DNA of 64,000 bases from Chara braunii (lineage: Eukaryota; Streptophyta; Charophyceae; Charales; Characeae), in the NCBI GenBank assembly GCA_003427395.1, contig BFEA01000127.1, forward strand, positions 748,196 through 812,195, read 5' to 3'. Every line of letters begins with the position of its first letter. Positions within the stretch are counted from its first letter, which is position 1. The notes beneath the pieces were generated by a model. It was not told the origin of the DNA. It did no database searches and was given only the letters and a program-made list of their open reading frames with translations. Both the position numbers and the translations under genes were made by a program. Positions 41,540 to 52,572 of this stretch are shown piece by piece.

Positions 41540-42830
41540 AGTCTCCCAGTTCTCTAAGGCGGTTTGCATCCTGCTGTTGGGGGATGTGGGAGGAAAAGAG
41601 GTCTTTGTAAAAGGATTTGACGATCCTCACGCAGTGGGCTGTGGTGGTGGTTAATTCGTCGGTTACCGAGTCCAAAAAGGCTTCAATAGTCGTGCGGTGT
41701 GCTCTCATAGAAAGCCAGACTAAAAAATTGGGAATCCATATTGCCTTCGGTGGTCCATTTCGCTAATTTTCCTCGGACCCTAATTCATTGCCATTTGTGT
41801 TGCGTTAGGTGAAGAAGCTGGTCCTGCAAATTTTGAATGTCAGGGATGTGATCGTTAGAGTTGTCCTGGTTAACCAGGTTATGAAGTCTGTCGTGAACAT
41901 CCATTTCATGTGCATGTTGTCGGCCTGCTAACAACTTCGAATATTCTTTACATTTTCTGGCTAGGAAGAAGAGTCTGTTAGTGAACCATCGAACTTCCGA
42001 GTCAAAGGAGTGTTTCTGATCTCTCCAGAAATTCCAAACATCTCGAATGTATGTGTGAAACGATTGGGCTTTGAGCAAGGATGTATTAAGCTTGTAATAT
42101 CCAGGTCCTTGATCCGGTCGTTTGCGGAAGGAAAAGATGGTTCCGCATAAGCGGTGGTCCAGGCCTGGGTGGGGGCTTTGTGGGAAGATGGTGGTTAGTT
42201 GCAGGCATTCAGAATCTCCTGCGAGAGTAAGATTAAGTTTATGCGTGACTTGGAGTATCGGGAGTGGTTGTTGGTGCGAAAGCACGTATAGGTCTTCTCA
42301 GTCAGGTGCAAGTGTTTGTACTCGTTCACTAGATTCAGGGTTTCACAAAAGTCTGGCAGTATCCTTTCGTCCTCTTCTACGTAGCTCGGGCAGTGGTCGC
42401 GAGAGCCCTATCTATTCATCCATATATCAGGCGCAGCATTGAAGTCACCGACAATAATCAGCGGGACTCCTTGTAGCCCGAGAGCCTGCAGGTGGGTGAA
42501 AAACAGTGCCCTATTTGTTGCTGTGTTGGGGGCATATACACAAAAGATGTTAATTAGTTCGATCTCAAGCATCCCCAGAACTGATACCCACCTCCCTTGT
42601 TCCTCGTCCGCTACCCAATTTACCACCTCTAACCGGGACTCTGGCGGGATCCATATGGCCACCCCAACTGAACCTGGTGATTCGCGTGCGCACTGTAGGC
42701 TTGAAAAGGCCATACTGTTTTGTGGGCCCGATGATGTTATGCTTTGTCCATTAGATGGGTTTCCTGGATGCAAATTACATCGGGCCACGTCTTGCCACCC
42801 ACACCCTTCAATTGGTCCCAAATCGCCTGC
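41540..42830 (-). pseudogene. LINE C endonuclease and linker
   Basis: Near 42800-42750 one frame reads TWPDVICIQETHLMD, the N-terminal catalytic motif of APE-type LINE endonucleases. The next frame (42821-42408) has GVAIWIPPES, INIFCVYAPNTATN and LIIVGDFNAAPD, with the catalytic GDFN intact. Frame 42285-41785 has GLDHRLCG in place of SDH, then GPGYYKLNTSLL, homologous to GPGFFKLNTSLS of LINE A. Frame 41708-41540 is the linker. At least two frameshifts and a changed SDH motif inactivate it, but GDFN shows that it is less damaged than LINE A. Confidence 0.8.
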
Positions 42831-42983
42831 CTTTTTTAGGGGTTGAAGGAGGCCAAACCGTTCACATTGAGGGTCCTTATGTCAAGATCTGCGTAACGGA
42901 GGCAATGTTTCCAGTGCGGGTTCCTGCAGTATAATGTGTCAATTTCGTCCATTAGTATTGTCATGTCAGCTCCCGCTCCAGAA

Positions 42984-44307
42984 CTAGACCTTAACCCATG
43001 GCCTGACGGACCAGTCTATTGTACATAGGAGCCCGTTCCTGAGGACTCTCGATAGACACGTGCGTAGGTCCTCCTCCATCCAAAATGGATTGGCTTTCAC
43101 TTGTTGGAGGAACACCTCCATCAAGGCTCCATGATTGAACCATTTCAAATTTGAGTCATTATCCTCCTCGAAGAGAACGTACAGATCAGTGGGCACGGTA
43201 GCTACCCTCATCAAACCATCGAACTGGGGAAAGGTTCCCAGGACTCCGACCAGGTAATGTTGGCGCAAAAAAGGCTCTGGTTTTTTCTGGAAATCGCTGT
43301 CTCTCGGACCGGGGAGACACTATATATTGTAGAAACCCCACCCTGGCAGTGTGAATCCCCCTTGCAGTGAAGAGAGTCCTATCTCCATCCTGTCGTCCGC
43401 GTATCTCAGGGATAACTGTCACGCCTTCTTTCTGTTGTAGATTTTTCTCATATTGGCCTGCTTCCACCAAGTGCCTAAGCTTTCTATGGCGCGGTTGGTC
43501 AGAGCGATGGTCGGCCGGGACCAATGAACGGTTCCCCCCGGGATCTTCCGGGGGTGGTTGATGTTGCTCCGGGGGGTGAAACTGCTGGGCTGTGAGGTGG
43601 CGGATCCGCCGGAAGATCTCGGTCCAAATGATATGCAGGGGGCTCTTATACACATCTAGATGTGTATAAGAGACAGCTTCTAGGGCATTACGCAGGGTTG
43701 GGCTCTTGTCTAATATGGCAAACAGTTGGGCGTATGAACAGTTCCAGAAGTCCTGTGTCCCGCCCGGGTGTTGAGCGCGAAAGCCCTCAATCAGCCAGTC
43801 AGCAATAATTCTCAGTTTCTGTTTCGTGTCCATGTCTGCCTGTGGTGCGCTCGTGTCCTCCTGCTGGTCAATGTCCATTGCAGCCACGTCCGGGGGGGGA
43901 GGGAGGGGGACGGGAGGTTCCTCGATCTTCATGGGTTGCTGACCAAAAGCCCCTTCGAGGTAGTCCTCTGTGGAGGACTCAGTCTCTGCTACACTCGTGG
44001 CCTCCTCCTCCCGCCTCCCTTGCATGTCCGTGGCCTGCGAGTTGCCTTTCTCCTGTTGTGCACGGGGGAGCTTGGCTGGTAGGTGGTCCTGAGCAGCTTG
44101 CAATTCCTTTATCGGGGCCTGGAAGTGTGCCGTTGATATCTTAAAAAGCCTTTGGAGTACCTCCTCCCATTGTATGTGGCTCGGAAGGCCCTGTTCCAAA
44201 ATGTGCCTCACCCTTGTACTGTCCTCGAGGGCCTTCCTAAGTTGTGCGTGAGCCTGGGGCCAGAAGTCCTTCCGGGCCACTGCGTTGAGAAACCGAGGAC
44301 CTGTCAT
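42984..44307 (-). pseudogene. LINE C ORF1 (interrupted by adapter)
   Basis: The main frame 44307-43186 gives 373 residues. It begins MTGPRFLNAVARKDFWPQA and has an acidic middle with PPVPLPPPPDVAAMDID, then IADWLIEGFRAQHPGGTQDF. It then passes through the peptide VSYTHLDVYK, which is translated Tn5-adapter sequence, into HIIWTEIFRRIRHLTAQQF. The last part continues in another frame (43268-42984, QHYLVGVLGTFPQFDGLM), similar to LINE A ORF1. In LINEs ORF1 usually encodes the RNA-binding chaperone; I see no zinc knuckle here. Sequence on the two sides of the adapter may not be contiguous in the genome. Confidence 0.6.
43643..43676. other. Nextera (Tn5 mosaic-end) adapter junction
   Basis: The 34 bases are CTCTTATACACATCT joined to AGATGTGTATAAGAGACAG. 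The second part is the exact 19-bp Tn5 mosaic end and the first is its complement lacking four bases. Back-to-back mosaic ends are the junction adapter of Nextera mate-pair libraries. It is library sequence and not genomic DNA. Confidence 0.97.
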
Positions 44308-44570
44308 GATCCAATCTGTGATTTGCAGGGGCGAGGGGTTGCGGTTTTGGGTGAGTGCAAGGTCTGCCGACCCGTGTCAGGTTGTCCCTCTCTTCAACAC
44401 TCCGCTCCAACACGTCGCCATAAGGGTCCTTCGTACTTGTGTCTTAGTGTAGGTTGTTGGAGGGTTGCATGCGGGTTTCTTTTCCATTGTGGGCGGTTTG
44501 TTGAGCCTGATGCCAATCCTGGATCACTACATCTCCTTCAACAGGACCACCTGAAACTATGGCTATCTTC
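44308..44570. other. 5' flank of LINE C, no gene
   Basis: Nothing recognisable; probably the untranslated 5' region of the LINE or its target. Confidence 0.4.
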
Positions 44571-44574
44571 TTAT

Positions 44575-45170
44575 GCTGAAAAAAACGTACGTACCTTGTA
44601 TACGAATACAACGTACGGGGTACGTTGTATTCGAATACAACGTATGTACGTTATAGAACGAGTTTTAGGGTACAACTTTTCAGAAGCCGGTAGTATCGCC
44701 ATTGTTTTTATTTTTATCTCAAATTTGGTTGGTAATTTTCCCAAGACCCTCAGGCAAAAGTTGTTTGCATTGCAATGTTGTACAACATACGTTTTTTTCG
44801 GATTTTTTTACTGAAGTTGTTTTTTAATCGAAATTTTAAAAAAATCAGTAAAAAATATTTTCATCCTCGTTTTTATTTTTTTTCTCGAATTTTCTCGTGA
44901 ATTTCGATAAGAACCTCAGGCAAACGTTGTTTGTATTGCATTGTTGTATAATTATTTTTTTTTTGTTTTTTTTTTTGTTTTTTTTTTTTAAATCAAAGTT
45001 CCATAAATTCGAATACAACATACGTACGTTGTATTCGAATACAACGTACGTACGTTATATTCGAACGTACGTTCTATTCAGGGAAAAACAAGCGATTTCT
45101 GAAAACCTGATTTCCAGAGGTAATTCGAATATAATGTACGTACATTTTTTTCGGGTTAAGAAGGTAGCAC
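44575..45170. repeat. AT-rich family P, copy 2, with ACGTACGT palindromes
   Basis: CGAATACAACGTAC at 44603 pairs exactly with 44620-44633 across a GGG loop. GTTTTAGGGTACAACTTTT (44653) matches 20.31 kb. Two sub-units with GACCCTCAGGCAAAAGTTGT or its variant (44742 and 44912) match 21.3-21.6 kb. At 45011-45036 and 45037-45062 are two adjacent 26-bp near-perfect palindromes centred on TACGTA. AAAAACAAGCGATTTCTGAA follows. Confidence 0.75.
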
Positions 45171-45469
45171 TGCGAATCTGTTGCTTCCAACTCCCTCCTC
45201 CTTACCCTTTTCTTTATTCCGCGATGTTGGCCCACCTCGTTGCCTCTTTTGCGGGTTTTTTTACAGAAATTGGCTACACTGCTCTGTCAGGTAATCCTCC
45301 GGGGCTGGACCAACTTTCCTCCTTCCCTCCTGATTCGCCTTCCGGACGGTCCCCTCTACGGGGGTGGGCCCTTGTGGCTATAAGTGGGATTCTACCGTCT
45401 TCTGGGGTGTCCAGGTGGAAGGGGGTATGGAATCAAGATTGGGTTCGCCCGACCTTTCACACACCCACC
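45171..45469. other. No gene recognised
   Basis: Plus-strand frame 45219-45475 (TEIGYTALSGNPPGLDQL) shows no domain I can support. The minus strand is the 3' continuation of the zinc-knuckle remnant. Confidence 0.35.
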
Positions 45470-45788
45470 CTATGATTTTTCTCCCTCGTTGGCCTTATTG
45501 GCGTAGACCCATCCTTCATGTCTCGGGTCTACGGTGCGCCAATGTGTGCTCCTAAAAGGGTCTTGAGTTAGGCGCCCTGTGGCCCTAACTTGGTTGATTG
45601 GGTGGTGGGAGCACACCGGGTCGGTGTATAAGTGTCCATAGGCTTGGCACTTGAAACATCAAGGGCACAACTTGAGAGCCATATGTATCTTATAGTCCTT
45701 GTCTCCGATTTGGAAGGGGATTATGTCGTCAACTAAAAATGGATGCCCCTCTGGGAGATCGATTGCCAACATAAGGTAGTCGTCCCGT
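45470..45788 (-). pseudogene. Zinc-knuckle protein remnant, cut by the LTR element
   Basis: The minus-strand frame from 45788 reads RDDYLMLAIDLPEGHPFLVD, then GDKDYKIHMALKLCP, one in-frame stop, then CFKCQAYGHLYTDPVC and HHPINQ, ending at TAG (45472-45470). The knuckle has spacing C-x2-C-x4-H-x6-C, seen in ORF1 or gag proteins of plant retroelements. The frame is cut off exactly at 45788, where the long repeat begins, so the LTR element apparently inserted into this older element. I cannot say whether it is LINE ORF1 or gag. Confidence 0.55.
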
Positions 45789-48700
45789 TGTCGTACCAAA
45801 CACCCTTACAAGAGTATTTGGCATGTTTTCTGCAAGTCTCACGAGTGCGGCCTCATCCGTTTATCGACGCGCGAGCTAAAGGAAGTTTGGGTCCCCGCCC
45901 AGGCAAGTGGCGCGCGTGGGGTATTGACGGCGAAGCGCATCCATGCGCAGCCTGGGCGGACGCGACATCGCGGACCAGTGGGACGCGAGGCGCTTATCCC
46001 CATTTTTATTATTTATTTATTTATTTGCTTTTAGTGTTTTCTAAGGTCTTTAGCTCGGCGATCGGTTCCAAGGCCGACGCCGGGACCAACGGGCCTGGCT
46101 CCGTTGTTTTGCCGTACGGCGCGGGTGGCCGTCGCGGCAGTCAAGGACCTTGACCATGCGCCTTTTTCAGCGGGGCCGTTCGAGTTCCTGCGTACTGGGG
46201 ATGTTGGCGAAATTTTTCCATCCTACCTGCATTGGAGCACGGACCGAAGAGGCCAACATGCTTCAAAGTGGAAGGGTCCGTGGTCGTGACTTCCCTCGCT
46301 TCCCACTTCGAGAGCGTCGATAGCCTAAAGTCGAGGGGAAATGGAGAGCATTCCAAGCGGGTCGTGGGACTGCAACCCGAGGAAGGCGAGGGTTGTTGTG
46401 GGCGCACCGCTCGCCAACGATGATCTGTTGCAGGATGGTTTGAGTGTGAGCGTGCCCGTTGAGATACGAAAGATGGGGAATTATGCCTGAGCTAGGCGAG
46501 GCTAGGGGGCACCAGTGGGAGGCTGCCGCAGTTTTGACTATGCGGCAGGGTGGCCCATCAGCAGGGTCAGAGAGGACCCGCCTCCACTACGGCCTTTAAA
46601 GTTCTCATTTGAATATTTGCTACTACCACCAAGATCCGCACCAGGACCCGCTTCACTTAATCCACACTGCAGGTTTTGCAACGGGCCCTCGCCCCCTTAC
46701 TCACCGAAGTGTTGGAATCGCCATGACGATTGTGCGTAGGTCGTGCGCTTCGGTGTTGTTCAATCTAAGGCTGATCGGCCCAGCAGGCGTGTTACTGCAC
46801 ACTCCTTAGCGGACGTCGGTTTCCAAAGATCGCCGACCTACTGGTGTATCAGGTTGTGCCGGTGCGGTGTGCGGGGTGGCACGCAGTATACCGCCGAGGG
46901 GTGGGCCAGAGCTGGCACAGACGGGGATGAGGAGAGGGGAGTGTGAGTAGGCTGTTGGGGGTCCGGAAGGCTGGCCAGGCCAGGGGACACTCGGGGGAGG
47001 GCCGCAATGCTGCTGTTATGTACGGATCGACCATCGGACTTGGGCAATGGGGCGAAAGGAGGATCGAGACAGCCAGAAGCTCCTCCGAAGTTCCCCTCAA
47101 GAAGGTTGGAGCGGACGGGCAGGCCGAGTTGAGCCAGGTGTTTCTCGGGTCGGAAAGTGGAAGAGAGTCGTCAACAGCGGTCATTGCCATTGAGACATGA
47201 GTTAGCGCGCAACCAGAGAAAAGCCGAGGAAGATGGGGAGGGAATGAACCCGGACGCGAAGCGGTGCCGAGTGCATATAAACGAGGACGAAGATGGCATA
47301 GGAAGAGAGGAGGCATGGCACAGTTAAGAATGAGCAGCGTGCTCGATTCCTAATAGAATCGAACAAGGTAAGAGTTAAAGTTGGGGTTTTAGAGTATAGC
47401 GAATTCGAATTTGTTGTTAGTTTGAGTGATAAGTTAGTGGATATGGAGGTAGTGAGAAAAGGGCGTGCGTCGAGATGTGGCGGAGGGGGGATATGGCGGA
47501 AGAGAAGAACGTGTAATTCCTTCATTTCTCGATGATCTTGAGCAGGGGAGAACACGATTTCGGGGCTTTGACATAATAGGAGTCGAATCGGGTTAGTTTT
47601 GCTAGAGAGTTAGTAGGAAGGGAGGTTAGAGGAAGGACGAGAGCGCGGATATGTCCGGGAGAGACGAAGGAGAAGAGAGGCCAGAAACGTGAATCTCGTC
47701 CGTTTCTTAGTGAAAAAGGGCGATTGAAGGCACATTTGGGGGGTTCCTTGCTGCTGCGAGTCAAGTCGTATTGTTAGATTCACGTCGGGGTGATTGGTTC
47801 GGGCGGTTTAACTGGTTGGAGCTGCACCGGGGTAAGAGAGCTGAAAAACGACAATGAACCTACCCGGATTTCGGTAGGAGATTCATTCGATTTTGCTCAT
47901 CCTTGCGATGAAGGAGGTGTGAAGTTAACCACGGGGGTTTGAAACTCGCCTGTTGAGCGGTGCGTTGCTCATCCTGGGAGAAGCATCGGGCTGCACTCCA
48001 TCAAAGGATTTGTCCCCACGTTGCAGGCGGAGGAGCAAGATTTGAAACCTTGTAATCACCTGCCTTGGAGAGCTTCCCGCTCGATTGATCTCGCAGGGGA
48101 TATCTGGCAGATTGTCGTGCGATGAACATGTGAGTGAGTGAAGGAAGAGCAAAACGGTTAGGGGGAGGGGTAAGTACCGGAAGGTTACCTCTGACAGATT
48201 ATTTCCATTTGCAGACCAACCGGGTAGTCTGTGGTCCGCGCTCGCTGCATAAAGCTCTACTTCCTATACCATGTTGAGTGAGTATGTCCACTTGGCCAAG
48301 GGAGCGGGCAAGTTCTTTATGAGGAAGCATGAATTAGGGAGTGTGGGTGGTGAGCACGCTGTACAGGGGGGAAGAAGGGAAAACTCACCTTTAGGCGAAA
48401 GAGACAGCAAAAACCGGGATAGTTGGTAGTGAACCTTCCCAACCTTGAGCGGGGCGGACGTATATCCGGCCTTAGTGATAGTCTGCATGGCCAAAACCCG
48501 CACGTGTTTCGGCTGCTGCTGCTGCGGTCAACGGGCTGCATGCCTAGATATTGGGTGACCAGCTGCAGGCAAACAGCAAGGTGAATCTGTGAAGGTCAAA
48601 GTTACCTTTGAGGAAGACTACCACTGCTCCTTGCTTTTGGAGAACTCACTGTCATGCGGTAATGATGCAACATGTCTGAGAAGAACTACAAGTTGGCCTG

Positions 48701-49479
48701 CGGATTGGAGTGCTGGTCAGCCCTACGGGTGAAAGAGGGAAGCATAAGCTGCAGGCCGGTATACTTGCCATACTAATGGGCCACTGCCCGTCTGATTGAG
48801 TGGAGTGACGGGAGACGGGCTACAAAGGTTGCAGATTCACCTTTGAACTAGCAACACCGTCTATTGCTGGGTAAAGCAACAGCAGGCCAACTGAGAGGGA
48901 CGGACTTGACCATTGACCGGTGCGTCATCCGCTTCGCCATGCATAGCAGTTGAAGGAGAATCACGAGCCTGTAGGCCAATTTATAGTTAGAACATTTCAG
49001 ACCGTGAGGCTCCACGAAGGAGGCTGAGTTCTTTGAAAAGGAAGGGGGGTATTTTGTTGCAAGTGGGAGGTCGTTTGGGAGTCGACAGCAGGCAGTTTGA
49101 CTGCAGTTAACCAAGTTGTGGCATATTCTGGCCGCCATTGTGGAACCCTCAGGCGCATGACGATATCAAGGCCCTCTCCTGGGAGTTGAGTCTGTCTCCC
49201 TCTTGTATCTCGAGAGTATGAAACCCCTTTTCTCCTGCCTTTCTTACTCTAAGTTTGGTCCAGTTATGAGAGGAAGGCGGCAGGCGGGATTGCAACCCGT
49301 AGGACCGCAGCAAGACTTTGTGGGCAGTCAGCCCACCGATTGCGGGAGCTCTGCCGGAACTCGGGAGGAGTTCTGGAGGCAAGGAACTGAGAGGTAATCG
49401 TTGCTTCCCTTCTATAAACCCAGTATAACCCCTACCTGTATTCATTACTATGTTTGACTGAGTATGTTGTCTGTCTTCC

Positions 49480-50494
49480 TACTTAGACTTTCAGGACACA
49501 ATTCAGACTAAGTAAATGAATGATTGTGCAAATTCAGTTTCAGTTTTGTTGTTTGACTGAAAGTAGATTGTGGGATTGTATATGCGGGAAGGATGGGAGG
49601 AAGGCAGTATTGCATGAGTTTTGACTGGGTCATTAAAGCTGGGAAGTCCCTATACGTTTGAGGAGACCCAGTGTTGTGGAATTGCATGGAGAATCAGGCC
49701 ATTCTATAAGTTTAGGTGGTCTGGTTGCTCTAACTTGTGAGTGCCGATTGTGGTTGACCTTTTAGGAACCAGGCAAGTTTGGGTGGCTTGGTTGCCTTGT
49801 TTATTTTGCGTTTCTTCTGTTTCCTTTGGTTCTGAACGAGGAGGTATGAGCATGTCCCATAAGTTTGGGTGGCTCAGCCTCTTCCTGCTTTGGCTTTAAG
49901 AAAAAGGAACCAGGCGGGGGACCAGACATGTTCCATAAGTTTGGGTGGCCTTGGTCCAATGCCTCGCACATGCTGGAACCCAAAGTTTATAATTTGGTTA
50001 TACTTTATTATTATTTTATCTATGATCAGGCTTGTCAGACAGAGTCCCATAAGTTTGGGTGGTCTGACTATATAGCATATCATCAACTTGAAGAGGGTAC
50101 TAATTAAGAATAAACTTGTGGTACAAAGGCGCAGACTGAATCTTGAGCTGAAGATGATCGGTTCAGTTATATGCTACCTCAAAAGACTAAGTGAAGACAA
50201 TTATATAAAGTTGGGATATTTAAACAAGTTCAGGGCGACTAGGGTGGCCTAGTCGTATGCCCAAAGAAGAAAAAAGTTGTTGTGCCCTATGTTTGTGTAT
50301 ATCCAATGACTAAGTTAGGCATATCCCATAAGTTTGGGTGACCTGACTTTAGGCCTTATGTAAGCTGGGTATAAAGGGCTAAATCATTGAGAGAGTATGA
50401 ACTATTGTTTATCCAGATTGACTTGGGATGGTGAGAGTACTTACCTTTGTGGTTTGGCCTGCATGAAACTGAATGAGACTACTACTTAGTCTGA
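49480..50494 (+). repeat. Hairpin cluster with shared loop CATAAGTTTGGGTG
   Basis: Eight local inverted repeats: 49640-49672, 49693-49727, 49768-49794, 49842-49882, 49920-49958, 50034-50068, 50236-50255 and 50312-50349. Most enclose CCCATAAGTTTGGGTG or a close variant, while stems differ (GTCAGAC/GTCTGAC, AACCAGGC/GCTTGGTT, GAGG..GAGC/GCTC..CCTC, GGACCA/TTGGTCC). In the second, the inner pair changes from CCA/TGG to CTA/TAG. Plain hairpins without the loop also occur at 49480-49514, 49538-49562, 50134-50168 and 50466-50494. In the element model this is the 3' part of the left LTR or its leader RNA. Confidence 0.7.
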
Positions 50495-50629
50495 GTTTCA
50501 GTTTGATAGGTAGTTGTTTTAGTTGCTCAGCACGTGCTAGAGCCATAAAAGTTAGTTTCAATTCCTGCATTTTCTAAGCTAAGTTTATTTTACTTAGATC
50601 AATTTTCGCATTTTCTGAGATTTTTTGTT

Positions 50630-51190
50630 ATACTTTGTCTTGTATAAATCTTGATAAGCCACTTTCTTTACGGGAAGTGCTGCCGAAATTTCTACAAAAC
50701 CAAGGAGTTGGTCAAATTTTGTTTTTTCAAAGTTCAATTTGTCCAACTTTTATATATGACTTAGTAAAAATCTGGAGAGTCTCATTTTCTAAAGGGAGTG
50801 CTGCCCAAATTTTTGCTAATTCAGGGAGTTAGATAAAATTGGACCTTGGGAAGTCAAAGTCATCTTTAAATTCTGAACTTGGCTTCGTATAAATTTTGGT
50901 AAGCTACTTTCTCTACGGGAAGCGCTGCCAAAATTTCTGCAAATCCAAAGAGTTAGTCAAATTTTGACTTTTCAAAAGTTCAACTTGTCTGATTTTGATA
51001 TATGGCTCAGTAAAAATCTGGGAAGTCACATTTTCTAAAGGGAGTGTTACCCAAATTTTTGCTAATCTAGGGAGTGAGACAAAATTTGACTTTGAAAGGT
51101 TGAAGATTATTGTTGTTTTCATATTTAGGCTGATATAAATTCTAGAAAGGCACTTTTCCTATGGGAAGCGCTGCCGAAATTTTCTTGATT
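50630..51190 (+). repeat. Tandem array of ~122-bp units, A-B-A-B-A order
   Basis: Five units start at about 50641, 50763, 50888, 51008 and 51132. Each has (A)TATAAAT or GTAAAAAT, then (T/G)(A/G)AAG, then an ACGGGAAGCGCTGCCGAAAT or AAAGGGAGTGCTGCCCAAAT core. Odd units share CTCTACGGGAAG, and even units share TTTTCTAAAGGGAGTG, so a 245-bp higher-order unit exists. Similar AAATTT-rich repeats are common near the ends of large Gypsy LTRs. Confidence 0.75.
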
Positions 51191-51225
51191 TAGAGGAGAT
51201 AGATTATATTTTGACAGGTGACGAC

Positions 51226-51252
51226 TTTGGCGATCCACTCTATATGGGGGAG
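51226..51252 (+). other. Possible primer-binding site
   Basis: TTTGGCGATCCACTC follows ...TTGACA by a few bases and resembles the TGGCGACTCxxCTGGGGA primer sites known from Tat/Ogre-type Gypsy elements. The match is partial (ATATGGGGGAGA in place of TGGGGA), so this is a suggestion only. Confidence 0.35.
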
Positions 51253-52572
51253 ATTGTGCCATAGGTCTACCTTTCTTTGGGCACTGGCTTAGAGACAGAC
51301 CTAGGCTTTGTTATCAGGAGATTCTTGAGTGAAAACGTCTCATGGGGATTTGATCTCCACACATTGATGATTTAGCTTGGATATTGAACTGTCTTATGAT
51401 ACAGGCCTTCTTTGGATATTCGATCTGGGATTTGGACTAGTTTCAGCTTGATCTCACGAGGATCATCTTCTGTTATCACTGATAACAGGTCGGTTGGTTG
51501 ATCGCCGACTCGTCGGCTCACGACACAACTTTGCTTACACTTGTACCTCAACTCGATTGCCTTAGCCCTGAGATTTGGTATGTCTCTTTGAGGATTTTAA
51601 CCAAACTTCTTTTAAATGGTCATTATAAAGAACTTATGAGATTTATGAAAATTTTGATTATGACTGAGGCTTCAGTATGCGAGGTGTGATGTGAGTTACA
51701 ACGAACAGTAAAGATGACCACATCGGTGTATGGCAATGTGGTTATTGTATGTGTCTGTGTTTTATGCAGGTTAGTATTTTGGAGTTTGGTATGTGGGTCA
51801 TACTTTGGAGGCAGTGAGAATGACAACTATGTGTCGCACGATCTGCATACCTGATGGGTTTATGTTTCTCCCTTCTTTTGTTTTATCTCGATATCTAATT
51901 TGATATATGAGTGCTGAAATGTTTATTTATTTATTGACTGATTTTGCTTGTTAGTTTTTATAGTTGGACGTTAGAGTCCGTAGCAGCCGTCAAAGTCAAA
52001 CCCCTTGAGTTCTCTCCAGGCCCTGGATGAGAGAGCTGGTCTCCAGGGCAATAAGAGACGATTGTCACCACATGTATGAACCTGTGTACCACCCACTCTC
52101 CGCAGGGTGCAGAAGAGGGTGTGGTTTTCAACCTCACTTAGCGGTTGTCCAGCGTCGAGAGACCAATCCCTCAAGGCGCGTGTCAGGCGACACTTGAGTG
52201 TCGAACGTGACCCTCGAGATTAACGAGGATCACATGAGTATGGGTACTACATAGTACGCCATCACTGCGACCGCTTGCATACACTTGCATTGCGAGCCGA
52301 TATGAGTTAGCCCTGCGTCCGCGCGGTTTTATATTCAGTCTCACGTGCGACGCCTATCCGATTTTCGCATCAGAAAGTTATGGGACGCGGCTACCAAGGG
52401 ACTAGGAGTGTTGTCGCGTTATTTGATGTATGTATGTGTGTTTTATTTTTTTGTTCGTAGTGTGGTGTATGCGTGGTGAGTGAGGTACGTCCTAGTCGAC
52501 CGACGATGAATCACACCTGGGATCCCAGCCTCCCCAGTGCGTCGGTTCACGTGCGTGTCCTATAGAGGCGTA
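51253..52572. other. Leader region, no gene
   Basis: No coding frame with a domain. A pair GGATCATCTTCTGTTATCAC / TGATAACAG near 51470-51488 forms a small hairpin. Confidence 0.4.

Larger units (their letters stand above)
41525..44307 (-). mobile_element. LINE C: ORF1, endonuclease and linker, RT absent
   Basis: Minus-strand order is ORF1 (44307-42984), endonuclease (about 42830-42408), then linker (42285-41785 and 41708-41540). Sequence stops matching LINE A at about 41525, just before the reverse transcriptase, and passes into GC-rich DNA and simple repeats. LINE copies are usually truncated at the 5' side; loss of the 3' half here points to rearrangement, internal deletion or misassembly. 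An artificial adapter lies in ORF1 at 43643-43676. Confidence 0.8.
45789..51216 (+). repeat. Left terminal repeat (5' LTR model)
   Basis: The first 2.97 kb is shared with 58903-61887. The rest (48761-51216) has no second copy in the window and is assigned to the LTR only because a primer-site-like sequence follows. A hairpin near its start, CCAAACACC / AGTATTTGG around CTTACAAG, is perfect in the right copy. An AATATTTGC..TTTAAA region near 46600 could hold promoter elements, but I cannot place a TATA box. Three minus-strand frames, 47316-46849, 47555-47202 and 47764-47522, are open in both copies. Confidence 0.6.

Noticed and set aside
44152-44814. A 220-codon plus-strand frame
   Set aside because: It is antisense to LINE C ORF1 in its first part and then enters AT-rich family P.
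45219-45475. Plus-strand frame with GNPPGLDQL as a reverse-transcriptase start
   Set aside because: The resemblance to the KxPGxDG RT motif is too short and nothing downstream supports it.
49640-50349. CRISPR or bacterial integron-like array for the repeated CATAAGTTTGGGTG motif
   Set aside because: Spacing is irregular (33-240 bp), stems differ from copy to copy, and the context is an LTR element in a eukaryotic genome.
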